Of a DNA stretch of 64,000 bases, positions 41,748 through 53,500 are shown in pieces; position 1 is the stretch's first letter, and each line of letters opens with the position of its first letter. A model generated the notes under the pieces. That model saw nothing but the letters and a program-made list of their open reading frames with translations, ran no database searches and had not been told where the DNA came from. The translations under genes were made by a program, and so were the position numbers. The stretch is taken from NCBI GenBank assembly GCA_037349315.1, contig JBAIAC010000042.1:3162001-3226000 (forward strand), given 5' to 3'. Source of the DNA: Chelydra serpentina (taxonomy: Eukaryota > Chordata > Testudines > Chelydridae).

Positions 41748-42509
41748 TCAGGGCTCCATGCCCCGGGACGGATTTCGTGGCTCCATCCGGGTGGCCCCCT
41801 TTCTCTCGGGGGGAGGGTGCTCCGGTCCAGGCGGGGCTGCTCGAGCGGTCGGTCCCACCGGGGCTTCGGCAGCGAGGAAGTCCTCCATCAGGGCGATGGC
41901 CGCAGTTAACGTTGTAGGCCGGTGCCGGAGGACCCAGCTCCCTCGCAGCGGACGTACATGGACAAATTGCTCCAGAATTATTTGTTCGACAGTCTCGTCC
42001 TGTGTTTGCCCTTCGGGCTGTAGCCACCGCTTGCAGGCCTCCCTCAACTCTTGGGGTACCATCCAGGGTCGGGTTCTCGTAGCGTAGACCAAGCTCCGGA
42101 ACCGCTGGTGGAAGGTCTCGGGGCTAACGTCCAAGACATCTAAAATTGCCGTCTTTACCCGGGTATAGTCCCGCGCTGCGTCCGTGGCCAGATCCCGGTA
42201 TACGGTTTGGGCGGTCCCGGTCAAATACAGGGCCAAAATGGTCGCCCATTGGTCTTGGGCCCAGCCCGCGACTAAGGCCACTCTCTCAAAAGTCACCATA
42301 AAAGCTTCGGGGTCGTCGTTGGGGCCCATCTTGGTCAATCGGATGGGAGGTGCTAGGCTGGGTGGTCCAGCGGCAGCCGTGGGCTGGGGCTCCGCTGGAC
42401 GGGGCAGCAAGGCCGCCAATTGCTGCAGGCCTTGTTGTTGCTGCTCCCGGTTCTGGCGCCCCAGCTCCAACATCAGCTGTTGCTGTTGGGTCATGAGCTG
42501 CTGGACCAA
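41748..42509 (-). pseudogene. Gag with SCAN-like domain
   Basis: The reading begins in a Gln-rich stretch. It has a capsid-like helical region ([18 protein letters not shown], then [14 protein letters not shown]), then a SCAN-like segment at about residues 128-212 (41,874-42,128) with [30 protein letters not shown] and ALMEDF. These follow the order of the vertebrate SCAN domain. Known: the SCAN domain of zinc-finger proteins was derived from the Gag of Gmr1-like Gypsy elements. The reading ends at TGA 41,748. The same frame continues upstream through the CAG repeat to a TAG at 44,142-44,144. Confidence 0.85.
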
Positions 42510-44130
42510 CTGCTGCTGCTGCTGGAGCTGGGCGGCCGCCTGCTGCTGCTGCTGCTGGAGCTGGGCGGCCGCCTGCTGCTGCTGCTGCTGCTGGAGCTGG
42601 GCGGCCGCCTGCTGCTGCTGCTGCTGCTGGAGCTGGGCGGCCGCCTGCTGCTGCTGCTGCTGGAGCTGGGCGGCCGCCTGCTGCTGCTGCTGCTGCTGGA
42701 GCTGGGCGGCCGCCTGCTGCTGCTGCTGCTGCTGGAGCTGGGCGGCCGCCTGCTGCTGCTGCTGCTGCTGGAGCTGGGCGGCCGCCTGCTGCTGCTGCTG
42801 CTGCTGGAGCTGGGCGGCCGCCTGCTGCTGCTGCTGCTGCTGGAGCTGGGCGGCCGCCTGCTGCTGCTGCTGGAGCTGGGCGGCCGCCTGCTGCTGCTGC
42901 TGCTGCTGGAGCTGGGCGGCCGCCTGCTGCTGCTGCTGCTGCTGGAGCTGGGCGGCCGCCTGCTGCTGCTGCTGCTGCTGGAGCTGGGCGGCCGCCTGCT
43001 GCTGCTGCTGGAGCTGGGCGGCCGCCTGCTGCTGCTGCTGCTGCTGGAGCCGGGCGGCCGCCTGCTGCTGCTGCTGCTGCTGGAGCTGGGCGGCCGCCTG
43101 CTGCTGCTGCTGCTGCTGCTGGAGCTGGGCGGCCGCCTGCTGCTGCTGCTGCTGCTGCTGAAGCTGGGCGGCCGCCTGCTGCTGCTGCTGCTGCTGGAGC
43201 CGGGCGGCCGCCTGCTGCTGCTGCTGCTGCTGGAGCTGGGCGGCCGCCTGCTGCTGCTGCTGCTGCTGGAGCTGGGCGGCCGCCTGCTGCTGCTGCTGGA
43301 GCTGGGCGGCCGCCTGCTGCTGCTGCTGCTGCTGGAGCTGGGCGGCCGCCTGCTGCTGCTGCTGCTGCTGGAGCTGGGCGGCCGCCTGCTGCTGCTGCTG
43401 CTGCTGGAGCTGGGCGGCCGCCTGCTGCTGCTGCTGGAGCTGGGCGGCCGCCTGCTGCTGCTGCTGCTGCTGGAGCCGGGCGGCCGCCTGCTGCTGCTGC
43501 TGCTGCTGGAGCTGGGCGGCCGCCTGCTGCTGCTGCTGCTGCTGCTGAAGCTGGGCGGCCGCCTGCTGCTGCTGCTGCTGCTGGAGCCGGGCGGCCGCCT
43601 GCTGCTGCTGCTGCTGCTGGAGCCGGGCGGCCGCCTGCTGCTGCTGCTGCTGCTGGAGCCGGGCGGCCGCCTGCTGCTGCTGCTGCTGCTGGAGCCGGGC
43701 GGCCGCCTGCTGCTGCTGCTGCTGCTGGAGCCGGGCGGCCGCCTGCTGCTGCTGCTGCTGCTGGAGCCGGGCGGCCGCCTGCTGCTGCTGCTGCTGCTGG
43801 AGCCGGGCGGCCGCCTGCTGCTGCTGGAGCCGGGCGGCCGCCTGCTGCTGCGGCTGCTGGAGCCGGGCGGCCGCCTGCTGCTGCGGCTGCTGGAGCCGGG
43901 CGGCCGCCTGCTGCTGCTGCTGCTGGAGCCGGGCGGCCGCCTGCTGCTGCTGCTGCTGGAGCCGGGCGGCCGCCTGCTGCTGCTGCTGCTGGAGCCGGGC
44001 GGCCGCCTGCTGCTGCTGGAGCTGGAGCCGGGCGGCCGCCTGCTGCTGCTGCTGCTGGAGCCGGGCGGCCGCCTGCTGCTGCTGGAGCTGGGCGCTTTGC
44101 TGCTGTTGCTGCTGGAGCTGGCGCTCTGCT
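42500..44130 (-). repeat. CAG/GCGGCCGC coding minisatellite, about 45 units
   Basis: Units of 30-39 bp consist of 5-8 CAG codons plus GCGGCCGCCCAGCTC (or ...CGGCTC). In the Gag frame they read Gln-runs separated by AAAQL or AAARL. Unit length stays a multiple of three, and five of six frames are open throughout, giving spurious readings of Leu, Cys, Ala or Ser runs. The Gag frame has no ATG between 42,509 and the TAG at 44,142. The ATG at 44,149-44,151 is in another frame, so a small indel probably displaced the start. Confidence 0.9.
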
Positions 44131-44225
44131 GCTGTTGTTGGCTATATCCATGGTCGCTCCGGCAGTTCCTCCGCAGATCCCATCTCACAAGGATCGGTGG
44201 ACCGCTGCCCACATTCTCCACCACG

Positions 44226-44727
44226 TGTAGGCCTTTCGGCCCCTCCTCCGGGGTGGCTGGGGACCAGACTGCCTCGCTAGTTCGGTCAGGTGTCGGGGAA
44301 TTAGTCGGTTGTGCCGTGAAGTCAGCAGCTCAGGACCTCCTAGAGAGGGGCCGAGCAAACAGTCCGTTGTTGGCAAGCCCGAACCCTGGGTCAGGGTGGG
44401 CGACAACACTCAATGTGAGCAATAGTCGAAGCGGTGAGCCCAGGCCCTACGTCAGGGCGGGGCAATAGACAGTCAGGGGCTCAGGCCCTCAGGCAGGGGC
44501 TGAGCAAACAGTATTGGCAGTGGCAAGCCCAGGTCCTGGCTCTGGAGGACCTGGGAGAAGGGGAGACGACCACCCACACGTTGTGTGGCAGGGGGGACGC
44601 AGGCCCACCCACTCCACTGCGTCCCAGCCCGGGGCCCTAGCAGTGGCAAAGGACCCACCGCTGTGTCAGTGGGGATCCTGGCCGCAACACACTGACATGG
44701 GTTCTGGCCACGCTGCAGCCAGACTAG
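44226..44727 (-). repeat. 5' LTR of the Gmr1-like element
   Basis: This 502-bp partner of 35,977-36,501 keeps the same ends (GTGTAGGCC and CTAG). Compared with it, about 25 bp are missing near 44,415. It abuts another LTR at 44,728 without a target duplication. Confidence 0.85.
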
Positions 44728-45921
44728 TGTAAGGGGACTGTTATCCCCTTACTAACATTCAGTGGGGGTGTTTTGGCTGGCTAACTCCCAGTACCAAACG
44801 GGGAAGGGTCAATGGGAAATCAGGACCCTGAGACTAACAGTCCCCAGGGGCAATGGGGAGAGGCCAATGCTCCAGGTCAGCCTGATTGACAGGGCGGGCA
44901 GGCGAATCAAGGAGTCAGGAGGCCAGGGTGGATCCCATCCTCCCTGTGAGCTGGAGTTGCCTGAGTCAGAGCGAGTGGGGCCGAGCTGAGGAGAGGGCAG
45001 AGGCCAGAGCTAGGCTGGGCCAGAAAAGCAGCCCAGTGAGACAGACCTGCCCTGGGAGCAGAGCTGCAGCAGCCAGAGCCAGAGGGGCCAGGGCAGCAGC
45101 CCAGGCAGCTGGAGGCAGAGCAGCAGCAGCCGTGCTGAGGCAGAGGAGCTGGAGCTGAGGCAGAGGGTGGAGCTGGGGCTGGAGCAGTCCGGAGCCGGGT
45201 GCGGGGAGCAGCTGGGGAGAGCGAGGGGGACCCTGGGCAGTGGGCCCAGCGCAGGGAGACGCCTCAGCCAGGAGGCCCTGCAGGCCAGACTTGCAGGGGG
45301 ATCTAAACCCCGACAGGGCGGGGGCGACGCTGGGAAGAAGGGTCCTGCCACCCAGAGCCTGCGAGCGTGTGGCCACCGCTGGAGCAAGTGTCCAAGCCAC
45401 AGCGTCCCTGCAGCACAGCCAGGGCCTGAGAAGGGGCCTGGGACCTACACAGGAACAGACTGAACTGCCCTGACATTGCAGAGACACTGTTGTGATGTTC
45501 CCTGCCACAGAGCGGGGTGATGTGTTTTCATTAGCCTTTCCCATTTTTCCTTATTCCTGTTAAAAAATTAATTGTTAATTAAATAATTTGCATTTGCTTT
45601 GAATTGTATGCAGTGATCAGTGGGTCAGGGAAGCATCAAGTGCAGAGAGAGCCCCCCGGAGTGGGGACACCCTAGCCCCTGACCTAGGTGACCACAGCAA
45701 GGTTGGGGGTCGAGCCCCCCAGGAATCCTGGGCCCAGCCTTCTTGGGGTTACGAGGACTCTTCCAGACAGGAGAGTGCAAAGGGAGTCCTCGAGGGCAGG
45801 GAGGCCTCTGGGTAAAGGAGGTGGGAGCGAGGACTCAGATCCTTCCGCTAGCCCATTTCACCGGGGTAGTGCAGAGACGAGGAAACTTCCCCACAATAGC
45901 GGGACTATTCCCCCGCTTACA
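44728..45921 (+). mobile_element. Second LTR-like element (possible solo LTR)
   Basis: It begins TGTAAGGGGACTG and ends TCCCCCGCTTACA, giving inverted ends TGTAAG / CTTACA. The interior is purine-rich with an AT-rich 3' third. No coding domain is seen. The right flank is D2 and the left flank is the Gypsy LTR, and no matching target duplication is seen. Strand is a guess. Confidence 0.55.
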
Positions 45922-46510
45922 CAAAGCACTGAAGCTGCTCTGCAATGCGGAGTGAAGACCCAGGTACCGAGACAGCCGCAGGGGAAAGGTGTTTGAACGG
46001 TGCCTGCAAATCTCAAGCCGCGCGGAGACCAGCAAAAGATCAGCACTTCCCTCCGCTGAGCTGCAACGTCTATTAACCACGTGGTTAAACTGCTGCAACA
46101 CTGGACCCGGGGAACTAGCTGCACCCGCAGCAGCATCTCTGCACAGCCCGGCTCCCCCGCCACAGCTGAATTCCCTCTCCTTGTCCCCGACGGCGGCTTC
46201 CCAGACTGCCCCAGGCCTCCTCAGTCTGTCCCCACATCCCCTCCTGCAGCCGCAATGGGCGAGTGGCCCGAGAGGTCTCTGTTTATCCCACCCCATGTAC
46301 CCTGCAGGCCCCTAGTGCGAGCTCCCCTCGCACCCGCTGCCCTCGGCCACTGGGCCTCAGCCCTCACTTGGGGGACAGGAGCTCGGTCTCCCTGCAGTCC
46401 CTGGTCTCTCTGCTGGGAGAAAATGGGAGCAGGCCTTGCTGGGGGTGGTTGTGTTACAGGGTCACCTGCCCCCCTAGGGCCCAGGCTGAGATCCCAGCAC
46501 ATTCCACAGG
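45922..46510 (+). repeat. Flanking-block copy D2
   Basis: It starts CAAAGCACTGAAGCTGC and matches D1 and D3 (GCAAATCTCAAGCCGCGC, GCTGCAACACTGGACC, GACGGCGGCTTCCCAGACTG). It lacks the hAT MITE present in both, leaving a single GGAAAGGT at 45,983-45,990. Confidence 0.85.
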
Positions 46511-47112
46511 CCCCTGAGCCGCCATCAGATGGACTCTCAGCCTCGGTCTGGGGGGGGGGGGGGCACTGGGTTACTGCCCTGGGGGAGGTGCTGGGGGAGG
46601 GAGATTTACCTGCTCACAGACAATTATAACAGTTATGAAGCTTCAACTTTTTGAATCTCAGCGTCTAGTGTCATTAAATAGTTATTGTTCGACCAAAATA
46701 TTGTCTGATCCCCCCCCATCGTTTCCCACAACCGTGAACATTTTAACTGGAATGAAATGCTTAAAACCCAGATCGTTGTGCAACTGTGACAGTTTAAATC
46801 AATAAATATAAAAATTGCTTAAAATAAACATTCTCTGTCACAATTATATAGTATCAAAAAATTCTGCCAAGCCCGACTATCCCTCAGACACAGAGCTCCT
46901 GCTCCCGCAGGCTCATCCTCACAGGGGGGCGCCTCAGTGACCCTCCCACCAGCACAGGGGCTGATCGCAGGCCCGGGGAGTGACACATTTTTTCACTAAA
47001 GCCTCCAGGGGTGAAATTGGTCGGGTCCTTCCTGCTCAGCAAACAGCCGGAGTCAGTTGCAGGAAGGGAAACACCCCCTCGCTGCTGCAGGCGGGGCATA
47101 GTGTGAATTCGG
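46511..47112. other. Region upstream of the TRIM gene
   Basis: A G-run (46,550-46,562), an AT-rich stretch with AATAAATATAAAAATTGC (46,800-46,860), and GC-rich sequence nearer the gene. No exon is recognised. Confidence 0.4.
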
Positions 47113-47124
47113 GAAAGTGAAACT
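47113..47124 (+). promoter_or_regulatory. ISRE-type interferon response motif
   Basis: GAAAGTGAAACT fits the GAAANNGAAACT core of interferon-stimulated response elements. It lies 28 bp before the TRIM ATG. If CCTGTTCCCTGCCCAG just after it is a splice acceptor, the motif is intronic rather than in the 5' UTR. Confidence 0.6.
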
Positions 47125-47151
47125 GACCCTGTTCCCTGCCCAGAGGGAGCC

Positions 47152-47568
47152 ATGGCTGCGGAGAGCCCCGTGGAAAGTCTCCAGGAGGAAGCGACATGTC
47201 CCGTCTGTCTGGAGTATTTCACAGCCCCTGTCACTCTGGAGTGTGGGCACAATTTCTGCCGAGCCTGCATCGCCCAGTGCTGGGAGGGACCCGCTACAGC
47301 CGCCTCCTGCCCTCAGTGCAGAGAAACTGTGCAACAGAGAAACCTCAGGCCCAACCGGCAGCTGGCAAACATGGTAGAAATCGCCAAGCGGCTGAGTTTA
47401 CAGGCAGCAAAGGGAGCAGGAGGGGGCGGGGTGTGCGGGGAACACCTGGAGGCTCTGAAACTGTTCTGTGAAGAGGATCAAACCCCCATCTGTGTGGTGT
47501 GCGACAGATCCCGGGCTCACCGCGCTCACACGGTGGTTCCCATACAGGAGGCTGCCCAGGAGTACAAG
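47152..47568 (+). CDS. TRIM exon 1: RING and B-box 2
   Basis: The exon starts ATGGCTGCGG after GAGGGAGCC and ends TACAAG|GTAGGG. All eight RING ligands and the B-box ligands are present, in contrast to the pseudogene copy. Confidence 0.95.
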
Positions 47569-50500
47569 GTAGGGAATCGCTGTGCAGATTTAATGGGTAA
47601 CTTTTTGGGGTTAATTACAGGCTAATTTCAGTGGAAGTTGCCTGTCACGGGTGTGACTCATCATTCAGCTCTGTGAAGTTTTCATTGTGCGGGAGATGCT
47701 ATCACACAATTAATGATCTGGCAGTGTGGCAACAGAGACAAAATATCAAGTCTTGAAAGCAGGATCTACCCCGCCCCTTCCCCCCCAGCCCCGCTCACTC
47801 CATACCCCCCCCCTGCTCCATTGCTCGCTCTCCCCCACTCAGGGCCGGCTCCAGGCACCAGCAAAACAAGCTGGTGCTTGGGGCGGCACGTTTCTAGGGG
47901 CGGCATTCTGGCGCCAGCCATGCTGCCCCTAAAAATGTGCCCCGGCCGCCCTAGCTCACCTCCGCTGCTGCCGCTGGCTCGCGTGCCGCTGATTCGCGCG
48001 CCGCTGCTGGAGGGGGAGATCCCGAGCGGCCGCAGCGCGCGAACCAGCTGATTCGCGCGCCGCTGCTCCCCCTCCCTCCTTCCTAGGCTTGAGAGCCTGG
48101 GGGGAGGAGGCAGGGCTGGGGATTTGGGGAAGGGGCGGAGTTGAGGCGGGGGTGGGGTAAGAAAAAAACGAGGGGGGGGCCGCCAAATTTGTTTTTGCTT
48201 GGGGCGGCAAAAATCCTAGAGTCGGCCTGCCCCCAGTCTCGCTCTCTTTCAGCTGTCTGGGGCAGGATGTTGGGGTTTGCGTGGGGGTGCGGGCTCTGGG
48301 CTGTGGCCAAGGGGTTCGCAGTGTTGGAGGGGGCTCTGGGCTGTGGCAGAGTGTTGGGGTGCAGGAGGCGGTACGGGGTGCTGGCTCCAGCCAGGCGGCA
48401 CTGACTTACCTCAGGCAGCTCAAGGTCAGCAGTGCAGCGCGGCTAACGCAGGCTCCCTGCCTGCCCCAGCCCTACGCCACTCCCGGAAGGGGCCAACACG
48501 CCTTTGCGGCCCCGGGGGAGGCATGTGGCTCTGCGTGCTGCCCCATTCTGCAGGCACCACTCCCGCAGCTCCCATTGGCCACAGATCTCCATTCCCGGCC
48601 AATGGGAGCTGTGGGGGCGGTGCGTGCAGGCAGAAGCCATGTGCAGAGACCCCTGCCCTCACCCCAGGCTGCAGGGGCATTCTGGCTGCTTCTGGGAGTG
48701 CCGTAGGGCTGGGGCAGGCAGGGTCCAGGAGCCTGCCTTGGCAGCAGCGGGCAACGCCATTGTCCTGCTGGAGATCGCAATCAACTGGGAAAGTCTCCAG
48801 GATCGACTGGTAGGTGACCACTGGTCTAGCTAGACAAAAGATGGGAAGGGAAACTGAGGCACAAAGCAGGGCTGCGGGTTGCCCCCAGTCACCCAGCATG
48901 TCAGTCACAGAGCTTAGCATAAAACCCAGATCTCCCCAGACTCGGTCCAAGACCCGAACCACTTTGCCATGCTGCCATCTTAGCATCAGCCCCACCCACT
49001 TACGAAGTGTGTCCGTTAGTAGGGAGAGACGCTTTGATAAAGGTCCCGGGCCCAGCAGGGGGAGGAGGTTTCTGAACTTCAGAAATCCCGTGTTGCTCCA
49101 TGAGGGATTAAACTCAAATGCTTCCGGCCTGCACTAGAGGAGATCACTGGGCTAAACACTGTGTGGGACCCCGAGCACCTTCAGTCTGCCAGAAAAGGGC
49201 TCCAGACAGCTCAGGTCCATGCCAAGTACCACTGGGATTAAACTGGATTGTAGCAAAACTAACCCCAGGCTGGAGCTGACCGGTGCCCATCTGACCTGTT
49301 CTGTAGTGTACGTGGGCAAGGACCAGCCAGAGTGGTTCCATTAGTCCCACCAGGCAGCCTTTTGAAATCTCCCAGAATCCACTGCTTCCGGGATCGTCAC
49401 CAGGGAATGGGACCGTGGGGTACCTGCCCAGGGGACATTGCCTCGAAAGGGTTTAGGGCAGCACTAGGGCAAACCCCAACCGTTCTTTATACAAATCTGC
49501 CTCATGTCTAATTAGGGAGGTCACTGAGGCTTCCCCAGAACATAGGACATGCCCACGGCTGTCTGCATGGGCCTGTCCTCACCAGTATCATTCTCCCTGT
49601 GTGGGCCCCACCACCGCTTTTTGTAGTGTGCCCCCACCTGCACCATTCTGCATGAACGTGCCACCCCCAGCCCCACCCTCACGGGTGTCCTCCTGCATCC
49701 TCAGTCTCCTCCTCTCTCCCTTTTGCACCAGACAAAGCCACGTCCAGTGCTGGGTCCCTACTGGACAGGGACAGGGCTCCACAAAACTGGGACTGCGCAG
49801 TTTCAAACCAGACGAATGGCCTCCCGACGTCTCATGGGGTTTGCCCTGGTGCTTAGACCAGCTCTGTCCAACCAGTGCAGTCCCCAGGGCTTCAGGGCTG
49901 AAATCCCAGCCCATAATGAAACCCTGGTGGGTTCTGGGATTTGTATCACTTGGTTCATTAAACCTTCTACAACACAGGTTTATTGATTCACCCCTATGTG
50001 ACTCCAGTGCCCTGTTATGCTCTGTACCACTAATCAGTTCACAAATACCAATAAACCTTGGTTATAATTGAGATCTCTCTCTAATTACTAAAAAGACTGA
50101 ATCTGAATAGGTAATGAGTTTGAATGTGACACGCTCCCAGTCTCCATTAATGAGGTTTTATCTCCTTGGTAGCCCTGGTATCACACAGTGATTAGAACCA
50201 CAGTCCTCTTGGGTTTCGGGTGCAAAAACACCCACTTCCAAGCACCTCTCAACTATCCAGATGAAACCTCCCAAATCATTTCTGCTTCTTCAGGAAAGAA
50301 TCCAGGCCCATTTGAAGACTCTGAGGGAAGAGAGAGAAAAGCTCCTGGGATTGCAAGCGACTGGAGAAGGGAATAGCTGGGAGTATCTGGTAGGTGCCTG
50401 TTGTTATGAACCGGCAGGGACTGGCAGTGGGGGTCTGTTTGGAGGCAGACTCCTGTGTGGCCTTGGTGAACATGGGCTTGTGTGTGTTTCTCCATGATCA

Positions 50501-53500
50501 TGGATTGCTGGGTTAGATTCGTGTTTAGACAAGCCCTAAGCTTCCAGTTCAGTTGATGAGTTAATGTCTAGCCCTTGTGGCTTTCCCAGAAATCCTCCCC
50601 GAGTGAACTGAACGTCCCCGTGAAGTGCTGTCCACTGTCTCTGGTCATTTTGTGTATTTTTTTTAATGTTTCTTTTAACTCCCCTGGTGTCTCTGTCAGC
50701 GTAGTGCTGAGTCCTGCCTCCTGCTGCTCTGGGTCTGAATTTCCAGAGACCATAAATAACAGGATATGCTGCTGCCCATGACAGACATGGAAACATCCCT
50801 TTCAGAGGGATACGGGGGCCAAAGGGGAAGGTGGGAGAGAATCCCCTGCCTAGTGCCCAAAGGGTAGAGTCAAATGTCAGAAATCTTGGGATTTTCAAAG
50901 AAATTCTCCCTCCTGCACACTCAGCTCTCCATGGAAGGGCCCCGGGCTCCATCCATGTACCTGACCAGCCCTTGCCCTATTTTCATACAGAAACAAACAC
51001 AAACCGAGAGGCAGAAGATTGTGTCTGAATTTCAGCAACTGCGGCAGTTCCTGCAGGAACAAGAGCGACTCCTGCTGGCCCAGCTGGAGAAGCTGGACGA
51101 GGAGATTGTGAGGCTCCAGAATGAAAATGTCAGGAAACTCTCCGAGCAGATTTCCCGTCTCAGTGAGCTGATCAGTGAGATGGAGGGGAAATGTCAGAAG
51201 CCAGCATGTGAATTCCTGCAGGTGAGACTGAATGAGAAACGCAGGTGGGTGCTCCAGGGCAGTCAGCTCCCCCTGCCCAGTGCCGCCCACCGGCAGCCCT
51301 GCCAATCAACTCCTCCCCCTCCCTCCAGCACCACCTGCCTGCTGCCATCAGCTGTTCCACTAGGAGAGGCTGGGCGGGACTGGGATGAGCGAGGAGTAGG
51401 CAGGGAAGAGGCAGGCTGGAGTGGGAAGAGTTGGGCTGGGGAGTGGCATTGGGGGAAGGGGTGGAGTGGGGCTGGGGCGTGGGGTTGATCACCCCCAGCG
51501 GCATTTGGAAACAGGCACCCATCATTAGAAACATGCCAGATCCCCACACAGGGAAGTGAGGGCTTCTGAATTAGCAGTCGGAGACCATAGTGTAACTCGG
51601 CGTGTCCACTGCTGACATGTGAGTGACGATTGTTCTTTGCAGAGACACAGACACAGAGATACGAGAGATGGAAAAGCCCTGTTAGCTCAGAGAATCCATG
51701 GCAAGGCCTCTCTTCCCCATATTTGGAAAATCTCTTCTCTGGAATCCCGTGTGTGTGTCAGAGGAGACTGAAATTTTTTGTCTCTCTCTCTTCTAGGATG
51801 TCAGAAGCACCTTGAGCAGGTTCGTGGCTCTCTCTCCCTCCCCCTCACACTTCACAACAATGGGAAAGAGCTTGGTGGTGATGTTAGCACCGCATCTCCC
51901 CAGGGCTCTACAGGAAAATGTGTGGGGAATGTCACATGTAGGATACGAATCTCTCTGATCAACTTCATCCTGAGGTTCTCACCCTTGTATAGAAGACTCT
52001 GGAATTCTTCATTCAGTAGGAAGGACTGACCTCAAGTATTTCCTAGAGATGTCACCTCCCCAAGGGACTGTCTGCCTCTGGATTGTGGGGCTGGAATATG
52101 GGCCTGTCACGGCTGGGGCCCTGGTTACCATTCAGTCCAGGCCAGCAGTGGTCAAGAATCTTTCTCACCTGAGGACTGTTTGGAGACCTGTGTGGAATGA
52201 GCTGGGGAGGGGGCAGTTGGTGTCTCAGTCTAGTTCCTAGAGGGCAGATTTCTACAGCACTTCACCTGGGAACCTCCTGTCCCTCAGAGCATGGAGGCCA
52301 AGGAGTGAATTGGCCATAGAGACTCAATTCCCCTTTTGTCCCCAGAGCTGATCTCTCCAGACCAGAGTTGAAGAATATTAATGAGTCCTTTCAAGGAAAG
52401 GTTGTAGGGCCATGGGCTGTGTTGCACCTGCTCTGAGGCTGGGAGAAGTCGAGGAATTCGAACTCCAGGCCCATTAGAGCAGCGACTCACTAGCCAGAAC
52501 TTATAATGAGTCACTGAATGTAATATAATCACGTGAAATTGTTTATCTCCAGGTGTGAGGAGGGGAAGTTCCAGCAGCCAGAGGAGATTTCTCCTGAACT
52601 GGAAGAGCGAGTCAGTGATTTCTCCCAGAAAACGATTGTGCTATTGGAGACTCTGGGGAAGTTCAAAGGTACCTAGAAGGGATCTAGGAATGGAAATTGG
52701 GATGAACCTCTGAGACTGAGGGAGGAGACTGGCTCTGGCCAATTGGTTCACACTTAGATGATGCTTCTATTTAATTGTTGGGTGAGAATGTCACGCACTT
52801 GGGGTCCAAGTCACACAGGTTGATTAATGAAAACCCTTATTTCTACAAAAAATATTTCTTGCCATTACAATTACTGTTAAAGAAAGAAATGACGCAGATA
52901 TATAGACTTTAAGGCCAAAAGGGACCATCATGATCATCTAGTCTGACCTCCTGCATATTGCAGGCCACAGAACCTCACCCACCGACTTCTGCAATACACC
53001 CCTAGCCTCTGGCTGAATTACTGGAGTCCTCAAATAATGATTTAAAGACTTCAGGTTACAGAGAATCCACCATTGACACTAGTTTAAATCTGCAAGGGAC
53101 CCGTGCTCCATGCCGCAGAGGGAGGCAGGAAACCACCCGGGCTCTCAGCCAATCTGACTTGGGGGGAAATTCCTTCCTGACCCCAAATATGGTGGTCAGT
53201 TGAATACCGAGCAATTTGGCAAGACCCAACAGCCGGACACGTGGCAAAGAACTCTCTATAGCTCAGAGCCCTCCCTGTCTACTGCCCCATCACCAGCCAT
53301 GGGGCACATTTCTCAAAGCTGGACCCAGCCCATCACTGGGCTCTGGTCCCGTATGCAGCTAGTCTGGGCCAATGGGCTGCAGGGAAGGAGAAAGCCCCTC
53401 CCCCACGGTGAGGGATCCCTCCAGCACAGGAGCCTCTTGTGTCTCCTCCCCAGCAGCTGCAGGCTCAAGGCGGGTTCCTGAGAGGGCCGGGAATGGGGTG

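Larger units (their letters stand above)
35977..44727 (-). mobile_element. Gmr1-like Gypsy LTR retrotransposon (decayed)
   Basis: An 8.75-kb element on the minus strand. The order is 5' LTR (44,226-44,727), Gag with CAG repeat and SCAN-like domain, zinc knuckle, protease, integrase, reverse transcriptase, RNase H, then 3' LTR (35,977-36,501). Integrase before RT is the copia-like order known for Gmr1-type Gypsy elements. A likely primer site ending in TGG (plus strand ...TCCACCA, 44,209-44,223) follows the 5' LTR. The element is dead. In-frame stops lie at 41,748, 38,422 and about 37,553, with further stops near 37,202 and 37,155. There is a one-base frameshift near 38,190, a solo LTR in the protease and a CR1 piece in RT. 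Several stops look like CpG decay (CGA to TGA). The LTRs differ by indels and many substitutions, so insertion is not recent. Confidence 0.92.

Noticed and set aside
42500..44130. CRISPR-like array of regular repeats
   Set aside because: There are no unique spacers. It is a coding minisatellite in a vertebrate retroelement.
42184..44468. Readings of up to 682 codons of Leu, Cys, Ala or Ser runs
   Set aside because: They come from the CAG/CTG minisatellite, which has no stops in several frames. Only the frame joined to the SCAN-like Gag is meaningful.
45922..46510. Coding exon in the D blocks (reading from ATGGGCGAGTGG)
   Set aside because: It is not conserved in frame between D1, D2 and D3, has no domain, and is truncated differently in each copy.
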